A stretch of DNA of 39,119 bases from Bacillota bacterium (GCA_023392995.1 JAEWMZ010000438.1:1-39119); one strand, 5' to 3'. Counted from the first letter of the stretch, positions 1 to 8,445 are shown. Program-made: numbers and translations. The notes: a model not told the origin generated them from the sequence alone.

Positions 1-1363
1 TAGGAATTGCAGTCTGCAATGCCTTATTTACCGTGAGAATTGCCGTAACCTTCGCACCAGCTCCATGGGTTGCAGTGGGTGCTGTTGTAAGTCCGATGCG
101 AAAGGTTCCTGCTCTGGTAACGGATAAAGTACTTCCGTTAATCGTTCCTTCTCCGCTGCTGTTATCCTCTATTGTAAAGGTTTTCTCCCCTGCATTGGCA
201 TTCACCAGGAACAGTCCGGGTACCGCGAAAACATCAATGGAGGCTTCTTGATAGGTAACAGTAACTAATCCTGTATAATTGGTAATCGGGATCAATGGAA
301 CGGTAATCAATCTCACGTAGGGGCTTAGATTCGGCACCGCTTGATAGACTCCTACTGACCCATTTGGAACATAGATGTATTTCAGTTTAGTGCACCCAAT
401 AAAAATATTCTCTTCGATTGCTGTGGGGGGTGTAGCACTTTGGAATACAACTGTTTCAACCCCTCCTGCATAAAAGGCTTCCGTTCCAATACTAGTCACC
501 GTAGAAGGTATTAAAATATACTTGAACGGGCATCTTGCAAAGGCTTCCACACCAATTGATGTCAAGTTTTTAGGAAGTGTAATGCTACTCAAAGCGGTGC
601 AGACACCAAATGCCATCGCCCCAATCGTTGTGACTGAATCAGGAATCGATACCGACAACAGGTTTGCGCCGAAAGAAAAACTATGTGCAGGTATGTTACT
701 TACACCGTCCTGAATCACAATGCTAGTCACGTTGTTTATATTAGCAGCTCTTTTCCCAAGCCAATTCGTCATTCCCGCATTGCTTTCTATGGTCAGTAGA
801 CCGTTATCCAGTGTCCACCCAGTCCCGCTGACAAGGGCGGCAAATCCCATCTCTTCAGCCATCTCAGCTCTATCTGTGTTCAAGGAGGGACCAACCGTAA
901 CAAAAATAATCGGTGCTTCCACTCCTTCCGCCAGGGTATATTCGTTCTGGAGTAAGGGCGTAAATACATAGCTACCCGGTAATTCACTGTCAAATTCCGG
1001 CTCAGCACTCCATGTTACCGGAAATGATGTTATCTCTTCCCGGGTGCTAACCTCACTCGCATCACCAGCTTCAATTGCTGCTGGAGTAACCGTTTCTACA
1101 CCTTCAGAGCTCTCACTTGCTCCTGCAGTACTCAAAAGCACCGTCGCTGTCAAAGCTTCTGGTAATTTCAATTCGCCAATCACTGTACCCAAAGCTACCG
1201 ACTGTTGTTGTATTTCCTCTGCCAGTGGTTCGAAAGCGGTAATCTCCCCTCCTGAATTCACTGGCAGAGTACTACCCAATGCAGTGTTGGGCATAGGCAC
1301 TACTACCATAGCAATGGATAACGCTATCGCTAACATGCGCCTGATGAATCTTTGTACTTTCAT
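1..1363 (-). CDS. BspA-like leucine-rich-repeat surface protein, 5' part
   Basis: The frame is open from an ATG at 1363 to the window edge (454 codons; the C-terminus lies outside). An AGGAGG at 1371-1376 sits 7 nt upstream of the ATG. Residues 1-30 form a signal peptide: basic MKVQRFIRR, then a hydrophobic stretch ending near TALG. Residues about 115-160 resemble the bacterial Ig-like/SLH-adjacent module with WSAEPEF and GSYVFTP. Residues about 210-345 hold LRR_5 (BspA-type) repeats with the recurring pattern of a hydrophobic strand, then IP.SVT.IG..AF..C. Residues 365-450 contain the GEGTINGSTLSVTRAGTF / LTTAPTATHGAGAKVTA module typical of large clostridial cell-surface proteins. It is likely secreted, with a role in adhesion or surface binding; no ligand can be predicted. 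It is monocistronic on its 5' side. Confidence 0.88.
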   Translation of the reverse strand, partial: MKVQRFIRRMLAIALSIAMVVVPMPNTALGSTLPVNSGGEITAFEPLAEEIQQQSVALGTVIGELKLPEALTATVLLSTAGASESSEGVETVTPAAIEAGDASEVSTREEITSFPVTWSAEPEFDSELPGSYVFTPLLQNEYTLAEGVEAPIIFVTVGPSLNTDRAEMAEEMGFAALVSGTGWTLDNGLLTIESNAGMTNWLGKRAANINNVTSIVIQDGVSNIPAHSFSFGANLLSVSIPDSVTTIGAMAFGVCTALSSITLPKNLTSIGVEAFARCPFKYILIPSTVTSIGTEAFYAGGVETVVFQSATPPTAIEENIFIGCTKLKYIYVPNGSVGVYQAVPNLSPYVRLITVPLIPITNYTGLVTVTYQEASIDVFAVPGLFLVNANAGEKTFTIEDNSSGEGTINGSTLSVTRAGTFRIGLTTAPTATHGAGAKVTAILTVNKALQTAIP

Positions 1364-1511
1364 CTACATTCCTCCTCATGTTGTACGGGTTACTTTAGGC
1401 AATTATAATCTTTTTTGCCAGTCCCGTATTTTGTCATATTACCTGTATTATTATACAGATCCACAATCAACACAGAATCAACAAGCATATTAGCGTAAAG
1501 CGAAAATGCAT

Positions 1512-1565
1512 AAAAAAAGAAACCTCGCTCAAAATGTTTTTCACATTCCTTTTTGAGCAGGTTTC
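1512..1565 (-). terminator. Intrinsic terminator after the response regulator
   Basis: On the minus strand GAAACCTGCTCAAAA pairs with TTTTGAGCGAGGTTTC around a loop of about 15 nt and is followed by TTCTTTTTTT (1512-1518). It lies 24 nt past the stop at 1589 and ends the kinase/regulator operon before the LRR gene. Confidence 0.88.
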
Positions 1566-1588
1566 TACTATCTTTGGTTATTTAAATC

Positions 1589-2608
1589 CTACACTAATAG
1601 CTTCTCTATTTCCTTTCGCAGTTGAACTGCCTTGTTCTTTTTACCGTTCTGCATATAGAGGTTAAACAGTTTCTCAAAGGCTAATTCATGATAAGGATTC
1701 AGCTTCAACCCCCGAAGATAAAAGCCTTCCGATTTCTCTGGCTGTATCTTCTCCTCATGCTGCGCAACCTGCAAAAGCTTGGAGATCAATACTTCTTCCA
1801 CTTCCTGAGCATATGAATAGAACCACTCATAGGCCTTTCCTCGAAAAAGCTCTCTTTTGTAAAGCTCGTACAACCCCACTATCTCGTCTTCTGTACTCCT
1901 CTTTTTTTTCAGCAGCTTTTCAAATTCATACAAATCACAGGTGATTTTCCCGGTATTCAGAGATATCTGACGTCGCGTTGTTATCAGGCAATCCTCCAAA
2001 TTGTACTGCTGTAATGCTCTGCGAATATAATAAATGGTGGTACTCAAGTTCTTCATAGCTTTGTCCAGCGGAAAATCACGCCAAAGCGTATCTGCAAGTT
2101 CATCACGACTGACTGTTCCCCTACACACTAAAAGGGCGAACAGCTCCTCCACCTTGGGTGAGCGCCAGCTAATCGGATAACTGCCATCCTCTTGAACGGA
2201 TACTCGGAATCCACCAAAGCAGGAAACATATAGGTGCTGCCCTTTTACCGGCTGTACTTTCATAAGTCGGTTTATGGTCTTCGCCAAGCGCTCCCGGCTG
2301 ATGGGTTTTAAGAGATAGTCCACGGCTTCCACCTCAAAGGCTTCCACCGCATACTCTTCATATCCCGTAACAAAGACTATCCGTGCAGCATGTTGCAGCT
2401 CCAGCAGCCGATTGGCAAATTCCATGCCATCCATCTCCGGCATACTGATATCAAGAAATATCACGTCTGCCACATTCTCCTCCAAATATTGCAATCCTTC
2501 CGCTGCTGTTGCAAAGGATCCGCAGACCGTTATATTTTCCAGTGCCGTAAGCAGAAGGGAAAGTCTGCTGCGAGCCAATTCCTCATCATCTACTATGATT
2601 GCCCTCAT
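1589..2608 (-). CDS. Response regulator with SARP/BTAD-type output
   Basis: A 339-residue two-component regulator. The receiver domain (1-120) has the acidic pair D7-D8, phosphoacceptor D53 in FLDISMPEMDG, T81 and K101 in YLLKPIS. Residues about 125-205 look like a SARP-type winged helix (ISWRSPKVEELFALLVCRG..SRDELADTLW). Residues about 215-339 look like the helical bacterial transcriptional activator domain (BTAD) with TPR-like character (LKLNPYHELAFEKLFNLYMQNGKKNKAVQ). The start overlaps the kinase stop by 4 nt, so the two are translationally coupled. LytS-like kinases usually pair with LytTR outputs; here the output is SARP-like. Target genes cannot be read from sequence, although the neighbouring LRR gene is a possible one. 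Confidence 0.9.
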   Translation of the reverse strand: MRAIIVDDEELARSRLSLLLTALENITVCGSFATAAEGLQYLEENVADVIFLDISMPEMDGMEFANRLLELQHAARIVFVTGYEEYAVEAFEVEAVDYLLKPISRERLAKTINRLMKVQPVKGQHLYVSCFGGFRVSVQEDGSYPISWRSPKVEELFALLVCRGTVSRDELADTLWRDFPLDKAMKNLSTTIYYIRRALQQYNLEDCLITTRRQISLNTGKITCDLYEFEKLLKKKRSTEDEIVGLYELYKRELFRGKAYEWFYSYAQEVEEVLISKLLQVAQHEEKIQPEKSEGFYLRGLKLNPYHELAFEKLFNLYMQNGKKNKAVQLRKEIEKLLV

Positions 2609-4536
2609 GGCCTAATACCTCCTTTTGCACGGGAAAATCTCCTATGCTTTCCTTCCTTTAAAGGCAGTCGAAAGCTAACTCTGGTGCCCTGTCCCATGTG
2701 GCTGTTTATCATAAGTTCCCTTCCATACAGCAGCTTCAACCTCTGGTTAATGTTCCACACTGCAATCCCTCCTGCGCTTGGCTGTTCTTTCAGTATCTCC
2801 TCCATCCTTTCCGTATCCATCCCCACACCATTGTCAGTAATAGTGAAAACAGCCTCGTCTCCCTGCCTTTGGATCGAAATCATCACCAATCCCCCGGCAA
2901 TATTGTCCATCAGCCCATGTCGCACCGCATTTTCCACCAAGGGCTGCAGAATCAGCGGCGGTATCAAAAGCTCCAGTTCCTCAGCAAGGTCATACTCCAC
3001 CTGCAGCCGGTCTCCAAAACGTGTTTTCTCAATATAAAGGTAGGTTTCCAACAACTCCAGCTCCTTAGAAAGCGTGGACATGGCATCCATCTTTTTAAAG
3101 TCAAAGCTACGTCGCAGAAACTCGGACAAAGCTACTGTTACATCCTCTGCTTTTTCTGGTGCGGTGGCGCATAACGCCGCAATTGAATTAAGACCGTTAT
3201 ACAGAAAGTGAGGATTGATCTGAGCTCTCAGGAAGGAAATCTCCGCTTCCTGTGTCCGCTTCATGGAGTCCCTCAGTCTCCGGATTGCGGTAAAATACTG
3301 CATGGATAACAAGAACATCATAACGACGGCAAAAATCAGAATATATACCTGAACGTAGCCAGAGCTTTCCTTAACTCCTAAGGAAAATAGGATGGCATCT
3401 GCCGAGTATAAATTTACCGATAAAATTGCAACAAAGATAAGAAAACCCTCCGCTCTGCATAAGAAAAGCAACAGAGAGGATATTAGCAAAATCACAAGGA
3501 GGATACTATTACAAACCATTACAAGCAAATGGATTTTAATGTAAGCATAGATTGGAAGCAGGAATATACTTATCAGATAAAGGCTGTATAAAATAGAAAC
3601 ACTCCGAATCAGCCATAGTGGTAAAAGTCCTTTTTTGTACAAGTGCAAAATCCAGAGTAAGACGATAAAATTTGCAGTCAAGAATATATCCTTCAGTTTA
3701 AAAGCTAAGGTAAAGGGGATATTCATGATTAACAACAAAGGACGCTGATCTGACAGACCGTTCCCCAAGGCAAAGAGAATACAAAACAGGGAAAACAGAG
3801 GCATTATATATTCTCTAATCCCATTAAATCTGGCCACCAAAAAGAAAAGTAAATATAAGAAAGCTACAGTAAAAAGAACTGCCATCACCATTTGAGAAAG
3901 GGTATAATTTCTCTGATATTGCCGCAGCATGGCAGCTTCATCGCCAAGTGTAAGGGAGACCGGGATGCCAGAATTCATATATTCGTAATTGGCCGCTTGA
4001 ATAAGAATTTCAGCTTTGCCCTTTTCTACACTAAAAAAACCAAGCTGAGGTGTATTTCCCGAATGATACTCAGCCTCCTGTCTGGCAGGTACTCCGTCTG
4101 AAAATAACTCCTGTCCGTTCACATAAACTTTACTGGAAAAGCGTACATTGCCCTTTCGAAAGCCTAAAGTACCGCCATAGGGCAGATTCTCCAATACCAG
4201 CCGATAGGTAGCACAACCAAACACAGGAAGCTTCTCTCCTGCCAGCCTTTGTCCATTCCATAAGCCTGGTACCCTCATATAGCCGGTCATCTGCGGCTTA
4301 TTTGTATTTTCAGAAGAAAAGTCCCTGGGTGTGAGCAGTTGATCCCAATAAAACTCCCAATCACCCTCCAGCGGAAGGATTGGCGTGTTGTCTATATCCC
4401 AACCAGCTAAATCCAACCGTCCGTTCACGGCATGGAGTGTGCTGTCCGAAGTTTGTCTCCACCCGGGAAGAGATAGCAGTAGACTGGAACAAAATACTAA
4501 TATAATCAAAATTGCTGTAATACACCGTTTCAACAA
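2605..4536 (-). CDS. LytS-like sensor histidine kinase with 7TMR-DISM-type input
   Basis: A 643-residue membrane kinase. A signal anchor (1-25) is followed by an extracellular jelly-roll-like domain (about 30-205, with LDLAGWDIDN..ILPLEGDWEFYWDQLL and a GLW motif), then about seven membrane helices (210-416). The His_kinase domain has phosphoacceptor H443 in AQINPHFLYNGLNS. The HATPase_c domain has N536 in the N box (LQPLVENAVRHG), the G1 box DNGVGM (568-573) and a C-terminal GQGTRVSF. This is the 7TM receptor plus LytS-type kinase architecture. The predicted start is TTG at 4534-4536, with GAAGGAG at 4547-4553 and 10 nt spacing; no in-frame ATG fits as well. It is the first gene of the operon with the downstream regulator. 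The external domain suggests sensing of carbohydrate or cell wall, but the ligand is unknown. Confidence 0.92.
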   Translation of the reverse strand: MLKRCITAILIILVFCSSLLLSLPGWRQTSDSTLHAVNGRLDLAGWDIDNTPILPLEGDWEFYWDQLLTPRDFSSENTNKPQMTGYMRVPGLWNGQRLAGEKLPVFGCATYRLVLENLPYGGTLGFRKGNVRFSSKVYVNGQELFSDGVPARQEAEYHSGNTPQLGFFSVEKGKAEILIQAANYEYMNSGIPVSLTLGDEAAMLRQYQRNYTLSQMVMAVLFTVAFLYLLFFLVARFNGIREYIMPLFSLFCILFALGNGLSDQRPLLLIMNIPFTLAFKLKDIFLTANFIVLLWILHLYKKGLLPLWLIRSVSILYSLYLISIFLLPIYAYIKIHLLVMVCNSILLVILLISSLLLFLCRAEGFLIFVAILSVNLYSADAILFSLGVKESSGYVQVYILIFAVVMMFLLSMQYFTAIRRLRDSMKRTQEAEISFLRAQINPHFLYNGLNSIAALCATAPEKAEDVTVALSEFLRRSFDFKKMDAMSTLSKELELLETYLYIEKTRFGDRLQVEYDLAEELELLIPPLILQPLVENAVRHGLMDNIAGGLVMISIQRQGDEAVFTITDNGVGMDTERMEEILKEQPSAGGIAVWNINQRLKLLYGRELMINSHMGQGTRVSFRLPLKEGKHRRFSRAKGGIRP

Positions 4537-4621
4537 GTCACTGTCTCTCCTTCAACTTAAAATACTTTGCTGAATAATTTTCTACTATGTAAAGCCGTAT
4601 CAACAATTCAATTACAACATA

Positions 4622-4650
4622 ATTATACATAGAACTCCATGATTCAGCAA
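4622..4650 (-). promoter_or_regulatory. SigA-type promoter for the kinase operon
   Basis: On the minus strand TTGCTG (4645-4650), 17 nt, TATAAT (4622-4627), about 85 nt upstream of the TTG start. It is the only good -35/-10 pair in the 239-nt gap between the kinase and yjdF. Confidence 0.6.
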
Positions 4651-4759
4651 GAAATTATCCTCGATCTACATTAATATCTTTTTATCCTCCATCCTCTAGG
4701 GATTCCTTTTCACTAATTGATCAGTTCAGCTTTTAACTTGATTTCATATCCTTCCAACC

Positions 4760-4785
4760 AAAAGAAAAAGGACAGTTACCTGCCC
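4760..4785 (-). terminator. Terminator overlapping the yjdF stop codon
   Basis: On the minus strand GGGCAG-GTAA-CTGTCC forms a 6-bp stem with a GTAA loop, followed by TTTTTCTTTT. The TAA stop of yjdF (4776-4778) is the loop itself, so the last codons are inside the hairpin. Confidence 0.75.
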
Positions 4786-5195
4786 TTATGTTTCTCTTTC
4801 CTTTTCTGTTGTTTCAGTTCAAATTGAAATTGTTTTTCAGTCTCTCTTTGTTCATGAGAGCGATTTTTTCTTTCCAGCTTTCCCTGCTCCTGCTGAAGTT
4901 TTAAAGCTTGTTGTGATTTTGTTCCAATGCCTGCATCACTTATCTGCTTTTTTACTTCTCTTTGTCGTCGCTTTGGATTAATCTTTTGCTTTTCTTCTAA
5001 TTCAGATTCAACAGAAGGACTGAATTTAAGATTATAGTAATTTTTTAGCACGAATTCCTGAACTTCATAATCTTTCGGTTCAGCACCAAAGGTTATCTTA
5101 CATACCGAAAGCTTGCCCTCAGATACCCGTTCAATAATCCCAACCCAAAAGGGTTCCGCAAAAAACACTTGTAATCTGCTTGTTACTTTGTCCAT
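4776..5195 (-). CDS. yjdF: YjdF family protein (DUF2992)
   Basis: 139 residues matching the YjdF/DUF2992 family: an N-terminal compact part (LQVFFAEPFWVGIIER..G.L.VCKITFGAEPKDYEVQEFVLKNY, 8-53) and a very basic, Gln/Lys/Glu-rich helical tail (about 60-139, KRRQREVKKQ...KQQKRKEKHKGR). The biochemical function of the family is unknown. The gene is preceded by GGAGGGA (5201-5207) and by a yjdF-type riboswitch, the usual arrangement. The tail's charge suggests nucleic-acid or membrane contact, which is inference only. Confidence 0.9.
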   Translation of the reverse strand: MDKVTSRLQVFFAEPFWVGIIERVSEGKLSVCKITFGAEPKDYEVQEFVLKNYYNLKFSPSVESELEEKQKINPKRRQREVKKQISDAGIGTKSQQALKLQQEQGKLERKNRSHEQRETEKQFQFELKQQKRKEKHKGR

Positions 5196-5218
5196 TATAA
5201 TCCCTCCTTAAGATTTAA

Positions 5219-5313
5219 TGAACAAAGAACGGACAACCAAGGAGGCAGGTTACTGACAACATGAATGAATGTTGCTCCCGGACTACCTACCGGGATGTGT
5301 TTTTATCTTTGTA
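5219..5313 (-). promoter_or_regulatory. yjdF-motif (azaaromatic-sensing) riboswitch
   Basis: On the minus strand the leader has a closing stem ACAAAGA / TCTTTGT, a hairpin CCCGG-TAGGTAGT-CCGGG, a second hairpin AACAT-TCATTC-ATGTT, and the downstream AGTAACCTGCCTCC that can pair with GGTAGG. These are the signature parts of the yjdF RNA. The element ends about 10 nt before the yjdF ribosome binding site, which fits control of translation initiation. It was recognised by eye; a covariance-model search was not run. Confidence 0.82.
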
Positions 5314-5415
5314 GCTTAATTATATCAAATGCATATTATAAATCAAGATTTTATTAACCTCGCTACTAAAGATTCTTATTGCCATATTCAACTGTAAAGG
5401 AAATTCCATCCTTTA

Positions 5416-5922
5416 TTATCGTCGATTACAGATAGCCATATCATATACTCCCCAGGTTTCATCGCCGAACGGAAAAGCTGCTTCACGATACAGCACATCT
5501 GTGAATCCAGCTGATTTATAACAATGATGGGCAGCAGGATTATTATCATATACAGCTAAGGTCACCTGTTCTACTTTTAATATCTCAAAAGAATACTGAA
5601 CCGCTAAGGACACCATCTCTTTTCCATAACCTTTTCCTCGGATTTTTGAATTCACAATAATAAACCCAAAATGTATACTTTCCTTTTGATAATCTGCACT
5701 GCGCATTAAAAGATGCCCAACCGGTATGCCATTTTCATCGATCGCTGTCATAATCCATCCCCGGTCATCCATCTCGTATTTTTGATAATAAGACAGCAAT
5801 TGTTCTCTCGTTAGCGGATAGTCAAATTTATTCGCACACCACTGGGCGAAAGAATATTCGTCACCAATCCAATTTAACAGGTATTCGATATCACTTAATT
5901 TAAAGGGTCTTAGTCTAAGCAT
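5416..5922 (-). CDS. GNAT family N-acetyltransferase (RimJ/RimL-like)
   Basis: 168 residues with the GNAT fold: N-terminal LRPFKLSDIEYLLNWIGDE, the acetyl-CoA pyrophosphate loop in VNSKIRGKGYGKEMVSLAV (about 93-111), and the C-terminal VYDNNPAAHHCYKSAGF motif. It probably transfers acetyl from acetyl-CoA to an amine; the substrate is unknown. CAGGAGT lies 5 nt before the ATG. It is transcribed alone; the nearest same-strand gene upstream starts 280 nt away. Confidence 0.88.
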   Translation of the reverse strand: MLRLRPFKLSDIEYLLNWIGDEYSFAQWCANKFDYPLTREQLLSYYQKYEMDDRGWIMTAIDENGIPVGHLLMRSADYQKESIHFGFIIVNSKIRGKGYGKEMVSLAVQYSFEILKVEQVTLAVYDNNPAAHHCYKSAGFTDVLYREAAFPFGDETWGVYDMAICNRR

Positions 5923-5957
5923 TTTTTACTCCTGTGAGATATAATCATATTTTTTGT

Positions 5958-6001
5958 GTTATTTCAGCGTTATTCCAGTATTATTTTAGTATTATTTCAG
6001 T
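5958..6001. repeat. Four tandem 11-bp units
   Basis: Four consecutive 11-mers, GTTATTTCAGC, GTTATTCCAGT, ATTATTTTAGT and ATTATTTCAGT, lie 36-79 nt upstream of the GNAT start. The 11-bp spacing is close to one helical turn. The rest of the 280-nt gap (5923-6202) shows nothing clear. Confidence 0.65.
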
Positions 6002-6202
6002 CTCTTCTCGCGTTTACATCTTGGTAGCTTTCCCTTCGATTCATGTTTTTCAATGCACTCTTTGCATTTACCATATCTAATGATTCATAGGTGCTTTTCT
6101 ACTTTACTTGCTTTTTACCGAAAATAAATGCTCTTATTCCATTCAAATAATGAATCATTACAATCGCCGATCTGATTCATTACGAGATATCCGCTTTGCC
6201 TA

Positions 6203-7060
6203 TTATTTTTTCTTTACAGGAATCCAAATTTCACTGTAGTAGTTTTCATCCTGATTTCCCTTTGGGTATTCCCTTGTGTCGGTATACATTTCAATATTAT
6301 ATCCTGCTGCAATTTCATAGTCCCTACAATTAGGTAGCCATTCAGAAAATATTTTCTCGTTTACTTCCTGAATTGATTTAGGCATAGGCCCCTTGCAGGA
6401 AAAAACTGCCCAGGTATGTTTCGGAATAATCTTTGTAATACAACCCTCCGGTATTTCTAATGCTGGGTTGTAATTATCTGCAATCAAATATTCAAACTCA
6501 GCTGCTCCCATGTTCTCATCCAGGCATACTCCGTACATACCACAAACTTCTTTTTCCTTTCCTGTTTGATAGTGTTCTGTCCAAAACTGTGGAATTCCTA
6601 CAGTCGCATTATCGTAGCTAAACACCTTTGATCTACCCAGGACAGTAAAGGAATCTTTCTCAATAATTTTGTAATCCATGCTATAACCACCTTCCAATGA
6701 TAATTTAATTTTAAGGGGAACAAAGGATTTAATCATTGCTCCATTCTTTCGAACCGCAGTGGGTGTAACACCATGAAATCGAAGAAAGGCTTTCGTAAAA
6801 CTATCCGGTGAGTCATAACCATATTCCAGGGCTATATCAATAATCTTTTTATTAGTAGAAACAAGCTCACTGCCGGCAAGGGTAAGCCTGCGCCGCCTGA
6901 TATACTCTCCCAGAGTTAACCCACAAAGCATTGCAAAGCCTTTTTGTAAATAGATCGGAGATATAAATACTTTTTCTGCAATCGCATTCATTTCAATCTC
7001 TTTTGTGAGATTCTCTTCAATATAATTAATGACCTCTCCAATGCTTTCAATCCATTCCAT
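6203..7060 (-). CDS. AraC family regulator with GyrI-like effector domain
   Basis: An N-terminal AraC/XylS double helix-turn-helix (about 1-105: LGEYIRRRRLTLAGSELVSTNKKIIDIALEYGYDSPDSFTKAFLRFHGVTP) is joined to a C-terminal GyrI-like small-molecule-binding domain (about 125-285, ending EIWIPVKKK). This is the BmrR/Rob-like layout in which the effector domain senses small, often cationic or drug-like, molecules. The longest frame starts at 7069, but the AGGGGGGG tract abuts that ATG; the ATG at 7060 has about 10 nt spacing and is preferred (285 residues). No obvious target gene lies beside it. Confidence 0.9.
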   Translation of the reverse strand: MEWIESIGEVINYIEENLTKEIEMNAIAEKVFISPIYLQKGFAMLCGLTLGEYIRRRRLTLAGSELVSTNKKIIDIALEYGYDSPDSFTKAFLRFHGVTPTAVRKNGAMIKSFVPLKIKLSLEGGYSMDYKIIEKDSFTVLGRSKVFSYDNATVGIPQFWTEHYQTGKEKEVCGMYGVCLDENMGAAEFEYLIADNYNPALEIPEGCITKIIPKHTWAVFSCKGPMPKSIQEVNEKIFSEWLPNCRDYEIAAGYNIEMYTDTREYPKGNQDENYYSEIWIPVKKK

Positions 7061-7205
7061 GACTATCATCCCCCCCTGTTCCTATTTCTATACTATCTCT
7101 TTTTAAGCGGTTAATTCCGACTTTTTGTGTTATATTTTGTCCTTGGGTATGTCCGCAAGCTACCGTTTTTGACGGCTCTTTGGCTTTCTCTTTTTCGCAT
7201 TCAGG

Positions 7206-7276
7206 AATTGCGAAACACTATAGTTTCTGTAATTATATACGCAGCAGATATTATTTCTTGGCTTCAACGCTTCCTT
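7206..7276 (-). mobile_element. Half copy of the palindromic MITE-like element (copy E)
   Basis: This carries one terminus and half the core of the element found complete at 8227, 15012, 27112 and 33561: AATTGCGAAACACTATAG, then AATTATATACGCAGCAGA, then the core TTCAACGCTTCCTT, where it breaks off. It ends 11 bp beyond the stop codon of the DUF1835 gene. Confidence 0.75.
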
Positions 7277-7287
7277 TTAAAATCAGG

Positions 7288-8196
7288 TTATATCGATTCC
7301 CTTTGTTGTTTTATCAGCACCTGTCTATATATTTCCTTCTGCTTTTGCAAAACCACCAATTCTCCACGCTCAATCATCCTGTTGATTCGTTTTGCATACC
7401 AGTAGTCGCCTATACCAAAAGGATACTTTCCCATGATGGTTCCAATCAGATATGCCATAACAAATTCTTCCTCTGGAATCTCTTTTCTAATAATAGGATC
7501 GTAGAAATCCTCCGGAACACCAATTACTCTGCCATTGATAACGGCACGCAGTACACTTTGATCTTCTTTCAACTCGTCCCAGCAAGAGGCAAAGAATCGT
7601 ATTTCACTCCCAGGTAATGCCTGTTCAAAGGGAAGATATTGATAAAACTTTCCTGCAGTTATTTCTCCCCAGGAGGTATTTTGTTGTATTTCTGTATCAG
7701 AGATCTGTAGATGATGCGGTAATTTTATCGCCGATACTTTACAATGATACTCTTTTAAAAGACTACATGCATAATAGAATCCGCACAAGGAATACGGTGC
7801 TTGGCTATACCATAATCGAATGGCCTCTCCCTGCAAAGCGTAGCTTTTCAATCGCTCGATTTCATGCAAGTACCGATCCCATGTATCATCCACCAGTGAT
7901 TTATGTGTATCTGCATCCCCAAATCCGGTAATTGTGTAGAGCTCTAACATAAGCTCTTTCCTGTATTCACTTTCAACAGGAACTGTAATATCACCGATAT
8001 CCAAAAGAAACGGAAGGCAAACCACTTCGGTAGAATCTCCACCGACGGCTTGCCCTTCAAACCACTTATCCAATTCCTCTTTCGTCGGTTTTCGTCCAAA
8101 ATAAGCGGTTGAACTTCTGTTAAAATCAGGCTTACGATAATGCTTGGCTACTTTCATAGCTCCACCTTCACTCTCACCGAATAATACTTCTATCAT
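7288..8196 (-). CDS. DUF1835 / DUF3658 domain protein
   Basis: 302 residues from the ATG at 8196, which has AAAGGAG 7 nt upstream. The N-terminal part (MIEVLFGESEGGAMKVAK, then WFEGQAVGGD..EVVCLPFLLDIGDI) fits DUF1835. The C-terminal part (about 200-300, SWGEITAGKFYQYLPFEQALPGSEIRFFASCWDELKEDQSVLRAVINGRV) fits DUF3658. Function is unknown. A longer open frame reaches 8340, but its extra 48 residues (MYTADTVSKRKLSPKEALE...) are the translated repeat element at 8227-8370 and are probably not protein. The gene lies between a full and a half copy of that element. Confidence 0.85.
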   Translation of the reverse strand: MIEVLFGESEGGAMKVAKHYRKPDFNRSSTAYFGRKPTKEELDKWFEGQAVGGDSTEVVCLPFLLDIGDITVPVESEYRKELMLELYTITGFGDADTHKSLVDDTWDRYLHEIERLKSYALQGEAIRLWYSQAPYSLCGFYYACSLLKEYHCKVSAIKLPHHLQISDTEIQQNTSWGEITAGKFYQYLPFEQALPGSEIRFFASCWDELKEDQSVLRAVINGRVIGVPEDFYDPIIRKEIPEEEFVMAYLIGTIMGKYPFGIGDYWYAKRINRMIERGELVVLQKQKEIYRQVLIKQQRESI

Positions 8197-8226
8197 AAGG
8201 GTCTCCTTTCCATTGCCAAATCTATT

Positions 8227-8370
8227 TAGGCAATTGTGTACAACATATTTTTTGTAATTATACACAACACTCACAATTTCTCGTTCCAACGCTTCCTTCG
8301 GGCTTAGCTTCCGCTTTGAAACAGTGTCTGCTGTATACAATAGCTTCAGTTAATGATTTTCGCAATTACC
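8227..8370 (-). mobile_element. Palindromic MITE-like element (copy D)
   Basis: About 144 bp with imperfect terminal inverted repeats: TAGGCAATTG...TTGTAATTATACACA at one end, CTGTATACAATAGCTTCAGTTAATGA..TTCGCAATTACC at the other. Between them is the shared core CTTCCTTCGGGCTTAGCTTCCGC (broken here as CTTCCTTCGGG-CTTAGCTTCCGC). There is no transposase. It sits directly upstream of the DUF1835 ribosome binding site. Confidence 0.85.
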
Positions 8371-8445
8371 TTCCATATCGATTTGAATCACTTCAACTCT
8401 TATCTTAGTACAATAAGTTGTCTAATAATTATCGATATCAGCAAA

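Noticed and set aside
33..1493. Plus-strand frames opposite the LRR protein
   Set aside because: The minus frame is open for 454 codons with signal peptide, repeats and AGGAGG; the plus frames are fragments.
2390..3174. Plus-strand open frames of 158-215 codons across the kinase/regulator region
   Set aside because: They are antisense shadows of strongly supported kinase and regulator genes, have no ribosome binding sites and no domain-like sequence.
8197..8340. 48-residue N-terminal extension of the DUF1835 protein
   Set aside because: It is the translation of a repeat element, and a good AAAGGAG precedes the internal ATG at 8196.
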